Part shown: one piece after another, positions 1 to 6,743 of the stretch
How the letters are laid out: each line of letters opens with the position of its first letter
Position numbering within the stretch: the stretch's first letter is position 1
NCBI GenBank assembly: GCA_012032975.1
Contig: JAAUPU010000047.1
Span: forward strand, 1 to 9,606
Origin: Caldilineaceae bacterium
GTDB taxonomy: Bacteria > Chloroflexota > Anaerolineae > Caldilineales > Caldilineaceae
Length of the DNA: 9,606 bases
Reading direction: 5' to 3'
Made by a program: the position numbers and the translations under genes
Notes under the pieces: model-generated
Databases searched by the model: none
The model's input: the letters and a program-made list of their open reading frames with translations, nothing else
What the model was told of the DNA's origin: nothing

Positions 1-838
1 TATTGCCAAACAAACGAAAAGAGAAGCTGATCAGTTTTGAAATCTCGGCGATCAACTCAAAGAGACCCACCACGAAGCCCATCGTATTCTTGAAGGGATT
101 CTGGAAAAATTTGCCGAAGTATTTCATGCCCAGGGATTGCACACCAAATACCTGAGTCATGATGACGGAAATAAAGGCCAGACCAAGGGTGAAGTTGAGG
201 TCAGCCGACGGGCTTCTGAAGAGAGGAACCTGCTTCCCATGCCCCTCCTCTTCAGCTGCGGCCACAGAGGCAACCAGTGCCGGATCCGTGGTCGCCAGCA
301 GATTGGCGGAGTCCATCGCGTGTTCGGCCTCCACGCCGTGGATCACGACAATCGAGCCGACGCCGGGCAACAGGCCGAAGTAGTTGCTGACGATGACCAG
401 TAGAAAGATGGTAGCCACCCACGGAAAAAACTTACGGCTGTTGTGCCCGGCCACGCTCTCTGTCAGGTTGTACAACGCTTCAACCAACATCTCCATGAGG
501 TTGGCCCAATTGTTCTTGGGAAGCAACCCCAAACCAGCAGCCGCCAGGAACGCAAATCCCAGGACGAGGATGTCGATGATGACCAGCGAGAGCATCGCGT
601 TGGTCAGCCACTTCGGACCTCCAGCCAGGATGGGTTCAGCAGCGAGGGAAACGTGTGGGGGCGGAACGGGAAAGAGGCTGGTGATCAGCTGACCAACGAA
701 CAATGTGATGATGATCAACAGAAGGATTGAAAAGCCGGTGGGATTCTTGAGAACCGGGACTTTATTCAGGAATGCAATTTTCTGGAGGACGTACTTGTCC
801 AGAAACAGAGCAAGTCTTGCGATTAGTCGCTCTAACAC
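1..838 (-). CDS. atpB: F1Fo ATP synthase subunit a, 3' end missing at window edge
   Basis: Membrane subunit a of the Fo sector, which forms the proton half-channels and works against the c-ring. I translated 279 codons from a GTG start at 838. A strong ribosome binding site, AAGGAGGAG (846-854), lies 7 nt upstream and fixes this start. Visible features are a first membrane helix at about residues 36-56, further hydrophobic helices at about 82-105, 140-158 and 214-235, the family block LFRSPSADLN (206-215), and SFRLFGN at 273-279. Arg275 in that block corresponds to the essential stator arginine of subunit a (R210 in E. coli). The reading frame continues past base 1, so the last helix is outside the window. 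The loop at about 165-205 is long and acidic (AEEEGHGK). It follows atpI by 78 nt on the same strand, as expected at the head of an atp operon. Identification is very secure. Confidence 0.96.
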   Translation of the reverse strand, partial: MLERLIARLALFLDKYVLQKIAFLNKVPVLKNPTGFSILLLIIITLFVGQLITSLFPVPPPHVSLAAEPILAGGPKWLTNAMLSLVIIDILVLGFAFLAAAGLGLLPKNNWANLMEMLVEALYNLTESVAGHNSRKFFPWVATIFLLVIVSNYFGLLPGVGSIVVIHGVEAEHAMDSANLLATTDPALVASVAAAEEEGHGKQVPLFRSPSADLNFTLGLAFISVIMTQVFGVQSLGMKYFGKFFQNPFKNTMGFVVGLFELIAEISKLISFSFRLFGN

Positions 839-845
839 GAGGCGT

Positions 846-854
846 CTCCTCCTT
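846..854 (-). promoter_or_regulatory. Strong ribosome binding site of atpB
   Basis: AAGGAGGAG on the minus strand, 7 nt before the GTG at 838. It is nearly a perfect anti-16S match and decides the atpB start, since there is no ATG at the right place. Confidence 0.85.
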
Positions 855-916
855 GGCGCAGGTAATGTGCCCACAAAACTTGTGCCGTGTCGGGCATGGA
901 CCACATTGGTTTCAAA

Positions 917-1245
917 TTAGTCCGCGGTTGCCGCGGAGTTTGCAAGCGGATGGTCTTCAGAATCATCGGCGATATGGGCCGACATACTCGATTCGTCTTC
1001 ACGGCTGCGTTCAGGTGCAATCTTCTCGACCATGACATCAAACTCTGCCAAGGTGGCCTTGCTGACTACAACCGAAGAGACTGGTATCGAAATCAGGCCG
1101 ACAATGATCGTTGCAAATGGTGCAGTTCCGGATAGAAGGTCGATCATCACGCCAATCAACAGCGGCACACCAGTGCTCAACAAAAAACGAGCGCCAGACG
1201 GCGGATGTTGAGATGAACTTCCTCTGGTTGCAAGTCGTTGTACAT
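917..1245 (-). CDS. atpI: AtpZ/AtpI-like Fo assembly protein, with an apparent frameshift
   Basis: Small membrane protein upstream of atpB, in the position of AtpI/AtpZ, which in other bacteria helps c-ring assembly or cation supply to the ATP synthase. From ATG 1245 one frame reads MYNDLQPEEVHLNIRRLALV and stops at 1177-1179. The adjacent frame carries the membrane part: LLSTGVPLLIGVMIDLLSG, then SGTAPFATIIVGLISIP, followed by a charged Glu/Asp/Ser-rich tail ending at 917. Adding one T to the T6 run (A6 at 1182-1187 on the plus strand) joins them into about 109 residues, the usual size and two-helix hairpin plan of the family. The downstream frame is also open without a break up to 1453, but that extension runs through the promoter at 1361-1390 and is not protein-like. 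The family assignment rests on gene position, the helical hairpin and the GTAP...GxxxxxP pattern. It could be a pseudogene or an assembly indel. Confidence 0.72.
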
Positions 1246-1360
1246 GCCCCTGGGCTATTCCAACGTTGCATTCTCCGCCGCTGACGACAACTTTCAATTT
1301 TGATTCACATGCATTGACTGCGCTGTCAGCTGTGCGCGGGCTTTGGTAAATGTTGGGCGG

Positions 1361-1390
1361 ATTATAGCAGCCGAACTTCTGATAGCGCAA
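1361..1390 (-). promoter_or_regulatory. Sigma70-type extended -10 promoter of the atp operon
   Basis: Reading the minus strand, TTGCGC (1385-1390) is followed after 18 nt by a perfect TATAAT (1361-1366), with TGC directly before it (an extended -10). Transcription would start near 1354, leaving about 110 nt of leader before the atpI ATG. It lies upstream of atpI on the correct strand. The -35 is weak (3 of 6), which is usual for extended -10 promoters. Confidence 0.6.
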
Positions 1391-1442
1391 ATTTTCACAT
1401 GTGCACTGAACACTACTTTTTGACGTTCGGCGTGGAGGATCA

Positions 1443-1469
1443 GAGCCTGTCATAGGGTCTGGCAGGCTC
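1443..1469. other. Inverted repeat between the methyltransferase gene and the atp promoter
   Basis: GAGCCTG (1443-1449) and CAGGCTC (1463-1469) are exact reverse complements around a 13 nt loop. It sits about 135 nt beyond the stop of the minus-strand methyltransferase gene and upstream of the atp promoter. It could help end transcription, but no T-run follows, so I do not call it a terminator. Confidence 0.3.
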
Positions 1470-1603
1470 CACTTTAAGGAATTGCAGCGTGCTGGCGCGG
1501 CAATGCTGTCGTCACAGCAGGGGTTGGCAGCAGGTCAGTCGTTCGTGGTATTGATTTCTGGGGACAACTACATGGCAGGGTGTGCGACGCAGGCGCAACG
1601 TGG

Positions 1604-2542
1604 CTACGAGCTGGCCTCGCCGATGCGTTCGGCGCGTGCAGCTTGCCGCGCGCGCCGAGCCGCGCGCCGGCCGTCCTCCTGTTGCGGAGATGCACTGCGC
1701 ATTGCGCTGAGATATCTCATGCAGCTTTCGTCGTTGCCGGCCAGGACATCGGCGGCCAAGATCGCGTTTCGGATCGCCTCATGGGTGGGGTTGGTGATCG
1801 TGCAGGTCATCCCCGCTGCGATGGCCATGGGAACAAAGGTGGCATCGATCAGGTGGCGATTGGGCAGGCCAAAGCTGATGTTGCTCGCCCCGCAGACTGT
1901 ATTGCAGCCTAGCTCTTCGCGGATCATGCGGACCAGGGCAAAGAGGTCGCGGCCCGCGCCATTTACAGCACCCACGGGCATGGCAAGTGGGTCGAGGATC
2001 ACATCCTCCCGCTTGATACCATATCGCTCCGCTCGCTCGACGATTTTCTTCGCGACCGCGAATCGAACCTTGATGTCGTAGCTGATCCCGCTCTCATCAT
2101 TGCAGATGCCGATGACGGGCACATCGTACTCCGCGACAACGGGCAGGATGGCCTCCAGCCGTTCTTCTTCACCGGTCACGCTGTTGACGATTGGGCGCCC
2201 CTTGGCAGCTTTAAGACCGGCCATCAGGGCGGGGGTCACGCTGCTGTCGATGCTCAGCGGCACATCGGTTACGGCCTGCACGGTTTCTACGGCCCTGACC
2301 ATCAGCTCAGGCTCAATCTTCTGAGGCTCGGCGCTGGGAACACCGGCGTTGACGTCGAGAATGTGGGCGCCGGCTGCGACCTGGGCCAGAGCATCGCTGG
2401 CCACACGGCTGAAGTCGCCGCGCTGCATCTCGGCGGCCAATTGCTTCCGCCCGGTCGGGTTGATACGCTCGCCGATGATGACGAAAGGTAGTTCCGGGCC
2501 GATCAGGACCGTCTGGGTGGGCGATTTGACAACGGTATGCAT
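1604..2542 (-). CDS. Pterin-binding methyltransferase of the methyltetrahydrofolate:corrinoid protein type (DHPS-like fold)
   Basis: A 312-residue TIM-barrel pterin-binding protein. The family transfers the methyl group of methyltetrahydrofolate to a corrinoid protein (AcsE/MtgA, and the pterin module of MetH). Automated pipelines often label such proteins dihydropteroate synthase. Visible motifs are GERINPTGRK (24-33), LDVNAG (62-67), IDSS (98-101), NSVTGEE (120-126), DP (184-185) and GASNISFGLPNR (218-229). The last block and GERINPTG point to the methyltransferase branch rather than FolP. The C-terminus is an Arg/Ala-rich tail (about 288-312) outside the fold. The start at 2542 has no good ribosome binding site (only GGAAAG about 17 nt away). 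No corrinoid protein or methyl-donor partner lies nearby. It lies 51 nt after the reconstructed end of a small membrane protein gene on the same strand, so they may be cotranscribed. The fold is secure; the exact substrate is inferred. Confidence 0.87.
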   Translation of the reverse strand: MHTVVKSPTQTVLIGPELPFVIIGERINPTGRKQLAAEMQRGDFSRVASDALAQVAAGAHILDVNAGVPSAEPQKIEPELMVRAVETVQAVTDVPLSIDSSVTPALMAGLKAAKGRPIVNSVTGEEERLEAILPVVAEYDVPVIGICNDESGISYDIKVRFAVAKKIVERAERYGIKREDVILDPLAMPVGAVNGAGRDLFALVRMIREELGCNTVCGASNISFGLPNRHLIDATFVPMAIAAGMTCTITNPTHEAIRNAILAADVLAGNDESCMRYLSAMRSASPQQEDGRRAARRARQAARAERIGEASS

Positions 2543-2593
2543 AGAGCGAGTTTAACTTTCTTTCCAGTGTGACCCCATGATGGGGCGTGTTGT

Positions 2594-2940
2594 TCAAGAT
2601 GATCTGGTGGACGAACGTTGGCCGTCAAGCCAGAGCAAAACAATAAGCGCCGCTTCGACTAGTTTTGTGACGTAGGCCAAGTGGTGCGTGAGCCGATGAA
2701 GATCCAAATGATCAGGGTGACGGCCGTGTAGGCGATGAGCAGCCAACGTACCATTCCTTGATAGGGTCGCAACTGGGCAATCGGCAGATAGAGCGCGGCC
2801 AGCAAGACCAAAAACCCAAGTCCGTTCAAGATGAACAGCGTGTCGGGAAAGAGAAGCGAGATGTGAATCAGGGCTGTGGTCAGCGTCAGCAAGATAATCC
2901 CGTATTGTAGCGGCCCCAGCCGACTCCGTTCTTGCTCCAT
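2594..2940 (-). CDS. Small four-helix membrane protein of unknown function, with an apparent frameshift
   Basis: I do not recognise a named function. From ATG 2940, with GAGGAG 4 nt upstream, the frame reads 93 residues and stops at 2659. It contains three hydrophobic helices at about 12-31, 33-53 and 64-84, including SLLFPDTLFILNGLGFLVLL. After GSRT (83-86) the frame turns into a short hydrophilic end (TWPTSQN). The next frame instead continues HLAYVTKLVEAALIVLLWLD and stops at 2594. That is a clear fourth membrane helix. One extra base at about 2680-2686, for example ACC to ACCC, joins both into 115 residues with four helices. I therefore give the gene as 2594-2940; as the sequence stands the first frame ends at 2659. 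It is probably an integral inner-membrane protein, with its promoter in the divergent intergenic region upstream. Confidence 0.68.
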
Positions 2941-2986
2941 CTTTCTCCTCGCTTGTGCATCAATTCACTACTGTAGGCTATGGGCT

Positions 2987-3015
2987 ACTTTACACTAGCT
3001 TGCGCTCGAATGCAA
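2987..3015 (-). promoter_or_regulatory. Weak candidate promoter for the small membrane protein gene
   Basis: On the minus strand TTGCAT (3010-3015), a 17 nt spacer, then TAAAGT (2987-2992), about 46 nt before ATG 2940. The matches are only 3 of 6 and 4 of 6; the spacing and position are what recommend it. Confidence 0.25.
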
Positions 3016-3054
3016 CCGCACCTGTCTCGGTCCCCGAATCGGCTTGGCGTCGCC

Positions 3055-3081
3055 GGTTGCGCCTTGAGACAGGGCGCAACC
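3055..3081. other. Strong intergenic hairpin, 9-bp perfect stem
   Basis: GGTTGCGCC (3055-3063) and GGCGCAACC (3073-3081) form a perfect 9-bp stem around a 9 nt loop, TTGAGACAG. The bases GAGACAG of the loop are complementary to CTGTCTC at 3022-3028, and GGTTGC also matches GCAACC at 3012-3017, so alternative folds exist. It lies between two divergent genes (starts at 2940 and 3237). The rest of the intergenic stretch 2941-3236 shows no gene. Confidence 0.55.
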
Positions 3082-3236
3082 ACTGTCACACGGCGGCGCA
3101 GTCGCGCTTCGATTTTTGGTTTGCTGTAGGGTTGAGTAGACTGGCCGTAGGGGTCTACGTTACCGATGTATAGCGGCGGCCTCCCCAACTTGAGCGATGC
3201 CCTGGCGAGGGCACATATTCGACGGCGAGGTGGCAT

Positions 3237-3491
3237 GTGGAAGAGTATATCAAGCTCGACCAATTTTTGAAGTTAGCTCGGGTGGTTCAAACCGGGGGAG
3301 AAGCCAAGTTTCTGATCCAATCGGGCGAGGTGACGGTCAACGGCGTGGAGGAGACGCGGCGTGGTCGCAAACTCTATCACGGTGACCTGGTCATGATCGA
3401 AGGGGAGGAGATGCTGGTGATGATGCACGATGTCGACGAAGAGGATTTCGACGAACAGGATACCGCCGAAGAGGACGAGGTCGAACAATAA
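3237..3491 (+). CDS. S4-domain RNA-binding protein, YaaA/YbcJ-like
   Basis: An 84-residue protein made almost entirely of one S4 RNA-binding domain (about 5-58). It shows the family run LDQFLKLARVVQTGGEAKFL, then QSGEVTVNG and ETRRGRKLYHGDLV. This matches the small stand-alone S4 proteins YaaA (B. subtilis) and YbcJ (E. coli), which associate with ribosomal RNA or ribosome assembly. The C-terminal 20 residues are strongly acidic (EEDFDEQDTAEEDEVEQ), which is not part of the domain. The start is GTG 3237, preceded by GAGGTGG (3227-3233); the ATG at 3235 is in another frame. It converges on the DUF1385 gene with a 15 nt gap. A 6-bp inverted repeat (CGACTA/TAGTCG, 3494-3513) lies in the gap. Family assignment is secure; the cellular role is known only from the family. 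Confidence 0.9.
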   Translation: MEEYIKLDQFLKLARVVQTGGEAKFLIQSGEVTVNGVEETRRGRKLYHGDLVMIEGEEMLVMMHDVDEEDFDEQDTAEEDEVEQ

Positions 3492-3506
3492 GCCGACTAC
3501 ATCATG

Positions 3507-4490
3507 CTAGTCGCCAGTTGCCAGTTGCTGATCCACGACAGGGGGTTGTGAAGAAAGCTCGGGCGTAACGTGGACCGCTCCGAGCACCGCGATCCCGTCG
3601 GCTGCAAGCACAGGTTCTAGCGCAGCGATCGCGCATTCGACCATGCTGTCATCCGGCTCGCGAGTCGTTAGCTTTTGGAGTGCAAGACCGGGTGCAATCA
3701 GCAGGCGCATCAGCGGTTTTTGTCATGGGCGGCGCTGAATCGGATGATCTCATAGGCGATGCCGGCCACGATTGGCACCAACAGCAGACGGCTGACGAAA
3801 CGTAACAGCAGCGCCAACCAACCGGGTTCGACCCCTGCAAAGGTCAGCGGTGCGAATAGCACGATGCTGATCACGAGTACATAGAGCAGGAAACTGGTGC
3901 CGCACCGTGTGTGCTGGACGCTAAACTTTTGCACCTCAGCGACCGTGAGTTCGTGCACCTGCCTCGTGGGCATTGATGGCCTTGTGCTCGGCACCATGAT
4001 AGCCAAAGACGCGGCGCACATCGGGGATCAGGCTGATTGCCCAGAGGTAGAGTACAAAAACCGCCAGCCGAATCAGACCCTCTAGAAACGCATCGACCAG
4101 CGGATTGTCATCGAACAACCCTGCTAGCCAGCGGCTGGCAAAAGTCGGCAGCAGAAAAAAGAGCAGAATCGCAAAGATCAGGCTGCCGGCAATGGATGTC
4201 CACGCAACCGGTCCGGTGAACTCGATCTTCTCGTCCTCGTCCTCCTGAACGCTGACCTCCGCACTCCACATCAGGGCGCGCATCCCCAAGCCCAGGGCAT
4301 CCCACAGCATCGCCAACCCGCGCACAAAGGGCCATTTGCCCCACGAGCTGATATAGATCTTGGCCGTCAGTGGTTCAGTATGCAGGATAATTTTGTTCTG
4401 CGGATTGCGCACGGCGATGGCCATGGTTTTGCGCCCCCGCATCATCACGCCTTCGATTACAGCCTGTCCGCCATAGTAGTGTTTTGCCAT
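3507..4490 (-). CDS. DUF1385 membrane protein, apparently broken by two frameshifts
   Basis: Conserved membrane protein of unknown function (DUF1385, PrmC-associated in some bacteria). It begins at ATG 4490 with the family signature [15 protein letters not shown] (residues 5-19). Then come a membrane helix (about 98-116), another (about 139-156) and [21 protein letters not shown] (157-177). That frame stops at 3936. The protein continues in the next frame from about 3953 with [28 protein letters not shown] and a helix ending [15 protein letters not shown], and stops at 3710. It continues in a third frame as [22 protein letters not shown] down to the stop at 3507. The second break sits at A5 (T5 on plus, 3717-3721), where one more A gives DKKPLMRLL. 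Reconstructed length is about 327 residues, normal for the family. As sequenced it encodes only fragments. An upstream in-frame ATG at 4562 exists, but residues before 4490 are not family-like and the promoter overlaps them. Confidence 0.85.
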
Positions 4491-4496
4491 GTGGCG

Positions 4497-4525
4497 ATTG
4501 TAGCATCGACCGGAATGGCGGGCAA
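4497..4525 (-). promoter_or_regulatory. Promoter of the DUF1385 gene, predicted leaderless transcript
   Basis: On the minus strand TTGCCC (4520-4525), 17 nt, then TACAAT (4497-4502) preceded by TGC, an extended -10. The expected start point is base 4490, which is exactly the A of the DUF1385 ATG. There is no ribosome binding site before that ATG, which fits translation of a leaderless mRNA. Confidence 0.5.
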
Positions 4526-4575
4526 ACAGCCGAGGATCGTTCACGTATGCTAAAGTCGCCATCGTATCCGTTTGT

Positions 4576-4604
4576 TTGGCAGATCAAAGCCGGAATGCTA
4601 TGCT
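4576..4604 (+). promoter_or_regulatory. Promoter of thyX-cysD
   Basis: TTGGCA (4576-4581, 5 of 6), a 17 nt spacer ending in TGC, then TATGCT (4599-4604, 4 of 6). Transcription would begin near 4611, about 65 nt before the thyX ATG. It is back to back with the DUF1385 promoter, with about 50 bp between their -35 elements. Confidence 0.5.
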
Positions 4605-4675
4605 ATCGTTTTGGTAGAATCCAGACCATCTGGAGCTTCAGGGCGCTCTTAATCAAAGCCGAGAACAGGATCGTC

Positions 4676-5746
4676 ATGCAGGCGCACCTGCTGGCCTACA
4701 CCCAACAGAATCCAGCGCTTGACGCGGCCTCGCTGCAAGGCGTTGGCGACTTGGCCACGCTATGGGATGGTCGAGGCGACTTTGCCGAGAACCTGGTCGA
4801 GTTTGCCGGTCGCGTCTGCTATCGTAGCACCCATCGCATGGGCACCGCACCAGAGTTTATCCCCGCGCGTGTCCGCGAGGGACACGAAGACATCATCGAA
4901 CATGTGGTCGCGACCCTGCGCTTTTCGGGCGGTGACGAGCCGCTGCGCTGGCGGATGTTAAACCGCCACTGCGAGGTGAGCGAGGTGGGCAGCGGCGAAT
5001 GGATTGTCAGTGGCAACACACGGGTATGGCTGGATTTCTTTCGGCACGATATCGCCCGGGCCGGCCTGCCATTTCTACAATCGCTTGCGCCGAAAGTCTT
5101 TGCTGAGTACGGGGCAGATGAGGGTTCGTCCGGCCAGGCGCCCGCGCTTGATGTTGAACAAATGCCGCTCTCCTCTGACCAGTTGGAGCGCTTGCGACCT
5201 ATCGAAGAACCGCCCATGCGGGTGACATTGCTCGGCTATACACAGCCGTCGTTTGGCGACCCAACCTTGGCGCTGCATCACGGCTCTGCCACTTTCTTTT
5301 TCGAGGGCATCAGCCGAGCCTGCACCCACCAACTGGTGCGCCACCGCCTGGCTAGCTTTAGTCAAGAGTCGCAGCGATATGTGGACCTGAGCAAAGGTGG
5401 CTGGCGTGCGATCGTGCCCGATGCCGTGGCGCAGTCCCCCGAGGCCGTCGCCGAACTCGCGGAGTTCTGGCGGATTGCCGAGGAAAAATACGAGCGACTG
5501 CGCTCGCTTGGCATTCGCAAAGAAGATGCCCGTTTCTTGCTGCCCAACGCCGCGGAAACCCGCATCGTCACCACGATGAACTTTGCGGCCTGGAGCCATT
5601 TTCTCTGGCTCCGCGCCGTGGACAAGGCTGCGCAGTGGGAGATTCGGGCCATGGGTCAGGCGGTACTCAAGATGCTCTATGCCATCGCGCCCGACGTTTT
5701 TCAAACACACTGGGACGTCTATCAGGAGAGATTTGCTGGTCAATGA
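4676..5746 (+). CDS. thyX: FAD-dependent thymidylate synthase ThyX
   Basis: Makes dTMP from dUMP using methylenetetrahydrofolate and reduced FAD; it replaces ThyA in many bacteria. The 356-residue product carries the ThyX signature [11 protein letters not shown] (222-232, the RHRx7S motif), followed by QRYVDLS. Upstream is [15 protein letters not shown] (207-221), and downstream [20 protein letters not shown] (284-303) and [19 protein letters not shown]. An N-terminal part with GRVCYRS (45-51) and [13 protein letters not shown] (112-124) is typical of the longer ThyX forms; many family members are only about 220-250 residues. The start is ATG 4676, with AGGA 5 nt before it. The frame is open further upstream to 4484, but that part contains the promoter and is not family-like. 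The stop overlaps the cysD start (ATGA), so the two are translationally coupled. Confidence 0.95.
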   Translation: MQAHLLAYTQQNPALDAASLQGVGDLATLWDGRGDFAENLVEFAGRVCYRSTHRMGTAPEFIPARVREGHEDIIEHVVATLRFSGGDEPLRWRMLNRHCEVSEVGSGEWIVSGNTRVWLDFFRHDIARAGLPFLQSLAPKVFAEYGADEGSSGQAPALDVEQMPLSSDQLERLRPIEEPPMRVTLLGYTQPSFGDPTLALHHGSATFFFEGISRACTHQLVRHRLASFSQESQRYVDLSKGGWRAIVPDAVAQSPEAVAELAEFWRIAEEKYERLRSLGIRKEDARFLLPNAAETRIVTTMNFAAWSHFLWLRAVDKAAQWEIRAMGQAVLKMLYAIAPDVFQTHWDVYQERFAGQ

Positions 5747-6648
5747 GTTCTTACACTCGCTCGCATTTGAAACAACTGGAGTCCGAGGCCGTCTGCGTCC
5801 TGCGCGAGGTGGCCGCACAATTCGAACGCCCGGTGCTCATGTTTTCCGGGGGCAAGGACTCGATTGTCATGGCCTATCTTGCCCGCAGAGCCTTTTATCC
5901 AGGCAAGATGCCCTTTCCGCTGTTACACATCGACACCGGTCACAATTTTCCCGAGACACTGGATTTCCGCGACTATCTTGTGCAGCAACTGGGCGCCCGG
6001 CTCATCGTGCGTTATGTCCAGGATGCCATTGACAGCGGACGCGTGCTCGAAGAAACTGGCCCCAATGCCAGCCGCAATGGCCTGCAAACCGTAACGCTGC
6101 TAGATGCCCTGGCCGAGTTCAAATTTGACGCGGCGATGGGCGGCGCCCGTCGCGATGAAGAAAAGGCGCGCGCCAAAGAACGTTTCTTCTCCCATCGCGA
6201 CCGTTTTGGTCAATGGGATCCCAAGAATCAACGGCCCGAGCTTTGGAATATCTACAACGGCCGCATGCACGTCGGCGAGAATTTCCGTATCTTCCCGCTG
6301 AGCAACTGGACTGAAATGGATATCTGGCAATATATAAGGTCTCAGCAGATCGAAATACCATCGCTCTATTTTGCACACCAACGCGAGGTGATCGACCGCG
6401 ATGGTGTGCTGTTGGCGGTCTCTGATGTGGTGAGACCCCAGCCAAACGAGGCGGTCGGCACTCGTCTCGTTCGCTTTCGCACCATCGGCGACATGACCTG
6501 CACGGGCGCTGTCGAATCCGCCGCGGGCGATCTCGATGATATCATCTTCGAGGTTGCCGCCGCTCGGATCACCGAACGGGGCGCCCGTGCCGACGACAAG
6601 CGCTCTGAAGCCGCGATGGAAGATCGCAAGAAACAAGGTTATTTCTAG
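5743..6648 (+). CDS. cysD: Sulfate adenylyltransferase subunit 2 (CysD)
   Basis: Catalytic subunit of the heterodimeric ATP sulfurylase, which makes adenosine 5'-phosphosulfate (APS) from ATP and sulfate. The 301-residue length matches the family. The ATP pyrophosphatase loop [10 protein letters not shown] is at 34-43, [11 protein letters not shown] at 62-72, [18 protein letters not shown] at 133-150, and the family C-terminus DRKKQGYF at 294-301. ATG 5743 overlaps the thyX stop by 4 nt (ATGA); AGGAGAG lies about 13 nt upstream within thyX. The next gene encodes its partner CysN, 95 nt downstream (48 nt if the upstream ATG of cysN is used). Assignment is very secure. Related PAPS reductases share the PP-loop but lack this C-terminus. 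Confidence 0.97.
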   Translation: MSSYTRSHLKQLESEAVCVLREVAAQFERPVLMFSGGKDSIVMAYLARRAFYPGKMPFPLLHIDTGHNFPETLDFRDYLVQQLGARLIVRYVQDAIDSGRVLEETGPNASRNGLQTVTLLDALAEFKFDAAMGGARRDEEKARAKERFFSHRDRFGQWDPKNQRPELWNIYNGRMHVGENFRIFPLSNWTEMDIWQYIRSQQIEIPSLYFAHQREVIDRDGVLLAVSDVVRPQPNEAVGTRLVRFRTIGDMTCTGAVESAAGDLDDIIFEVAAARITERGARADDKRSEAAMEDRKKQGYF

Positions 6649-6743
6649 CTCGATCGCCATGAGATCCATCTGGCCTCAACTCTAGACGAGAGAAACATGA
6701 TCCAGGAAACAGACGCCGTCACCTACAGCCGCCCGGGGCTATA

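Noticed and set aside
137..730. Plus-strand open frames opposite atpB
   Set aside because: The minus strand encodes a clear ATP synthase subunit a across this whole region.
917..1453. A single 178-residue open frame covering atpI
   Set aside because: Its first 70 or so residues are not protein-like and overlap the strong promoter at 1361-1390. Only the C-terminal part is AtpZ-like, so the gene is better placed at 917-1245 with a frame break.
1482..2081. Long plus-strand open frame opposite the methyltransferase
   Set aside because: It is the antisense shadow of a well-supported gene and has a composition typical of such shadows.
3494..3513. Terminator between the S4 gene and the DUF1385 gene
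   Set aside because: The stem is only 6 bp (CGACTA/TAGTCG) with an 8 nt loop and no T-run on either strand.
3511..3528. Short tandem copy of CCAGTTG
   Set aside because: Only two copies of a 7-mer in a convergent junction; too little to call a repeat.
4484..4675. N-terminal extension of ThyX by 64 residues
   Set aside because: The extension contains the likely thyX promoter and has no family similarity that I can see. ATG 4676 has a good ribosome binding site.
5075..5818. Minus-strand open frame of 247 residues opposite thyX
   Set aside because: It is antisense to thyX, has no recognisable motif and no ribosome binding site that I can see.
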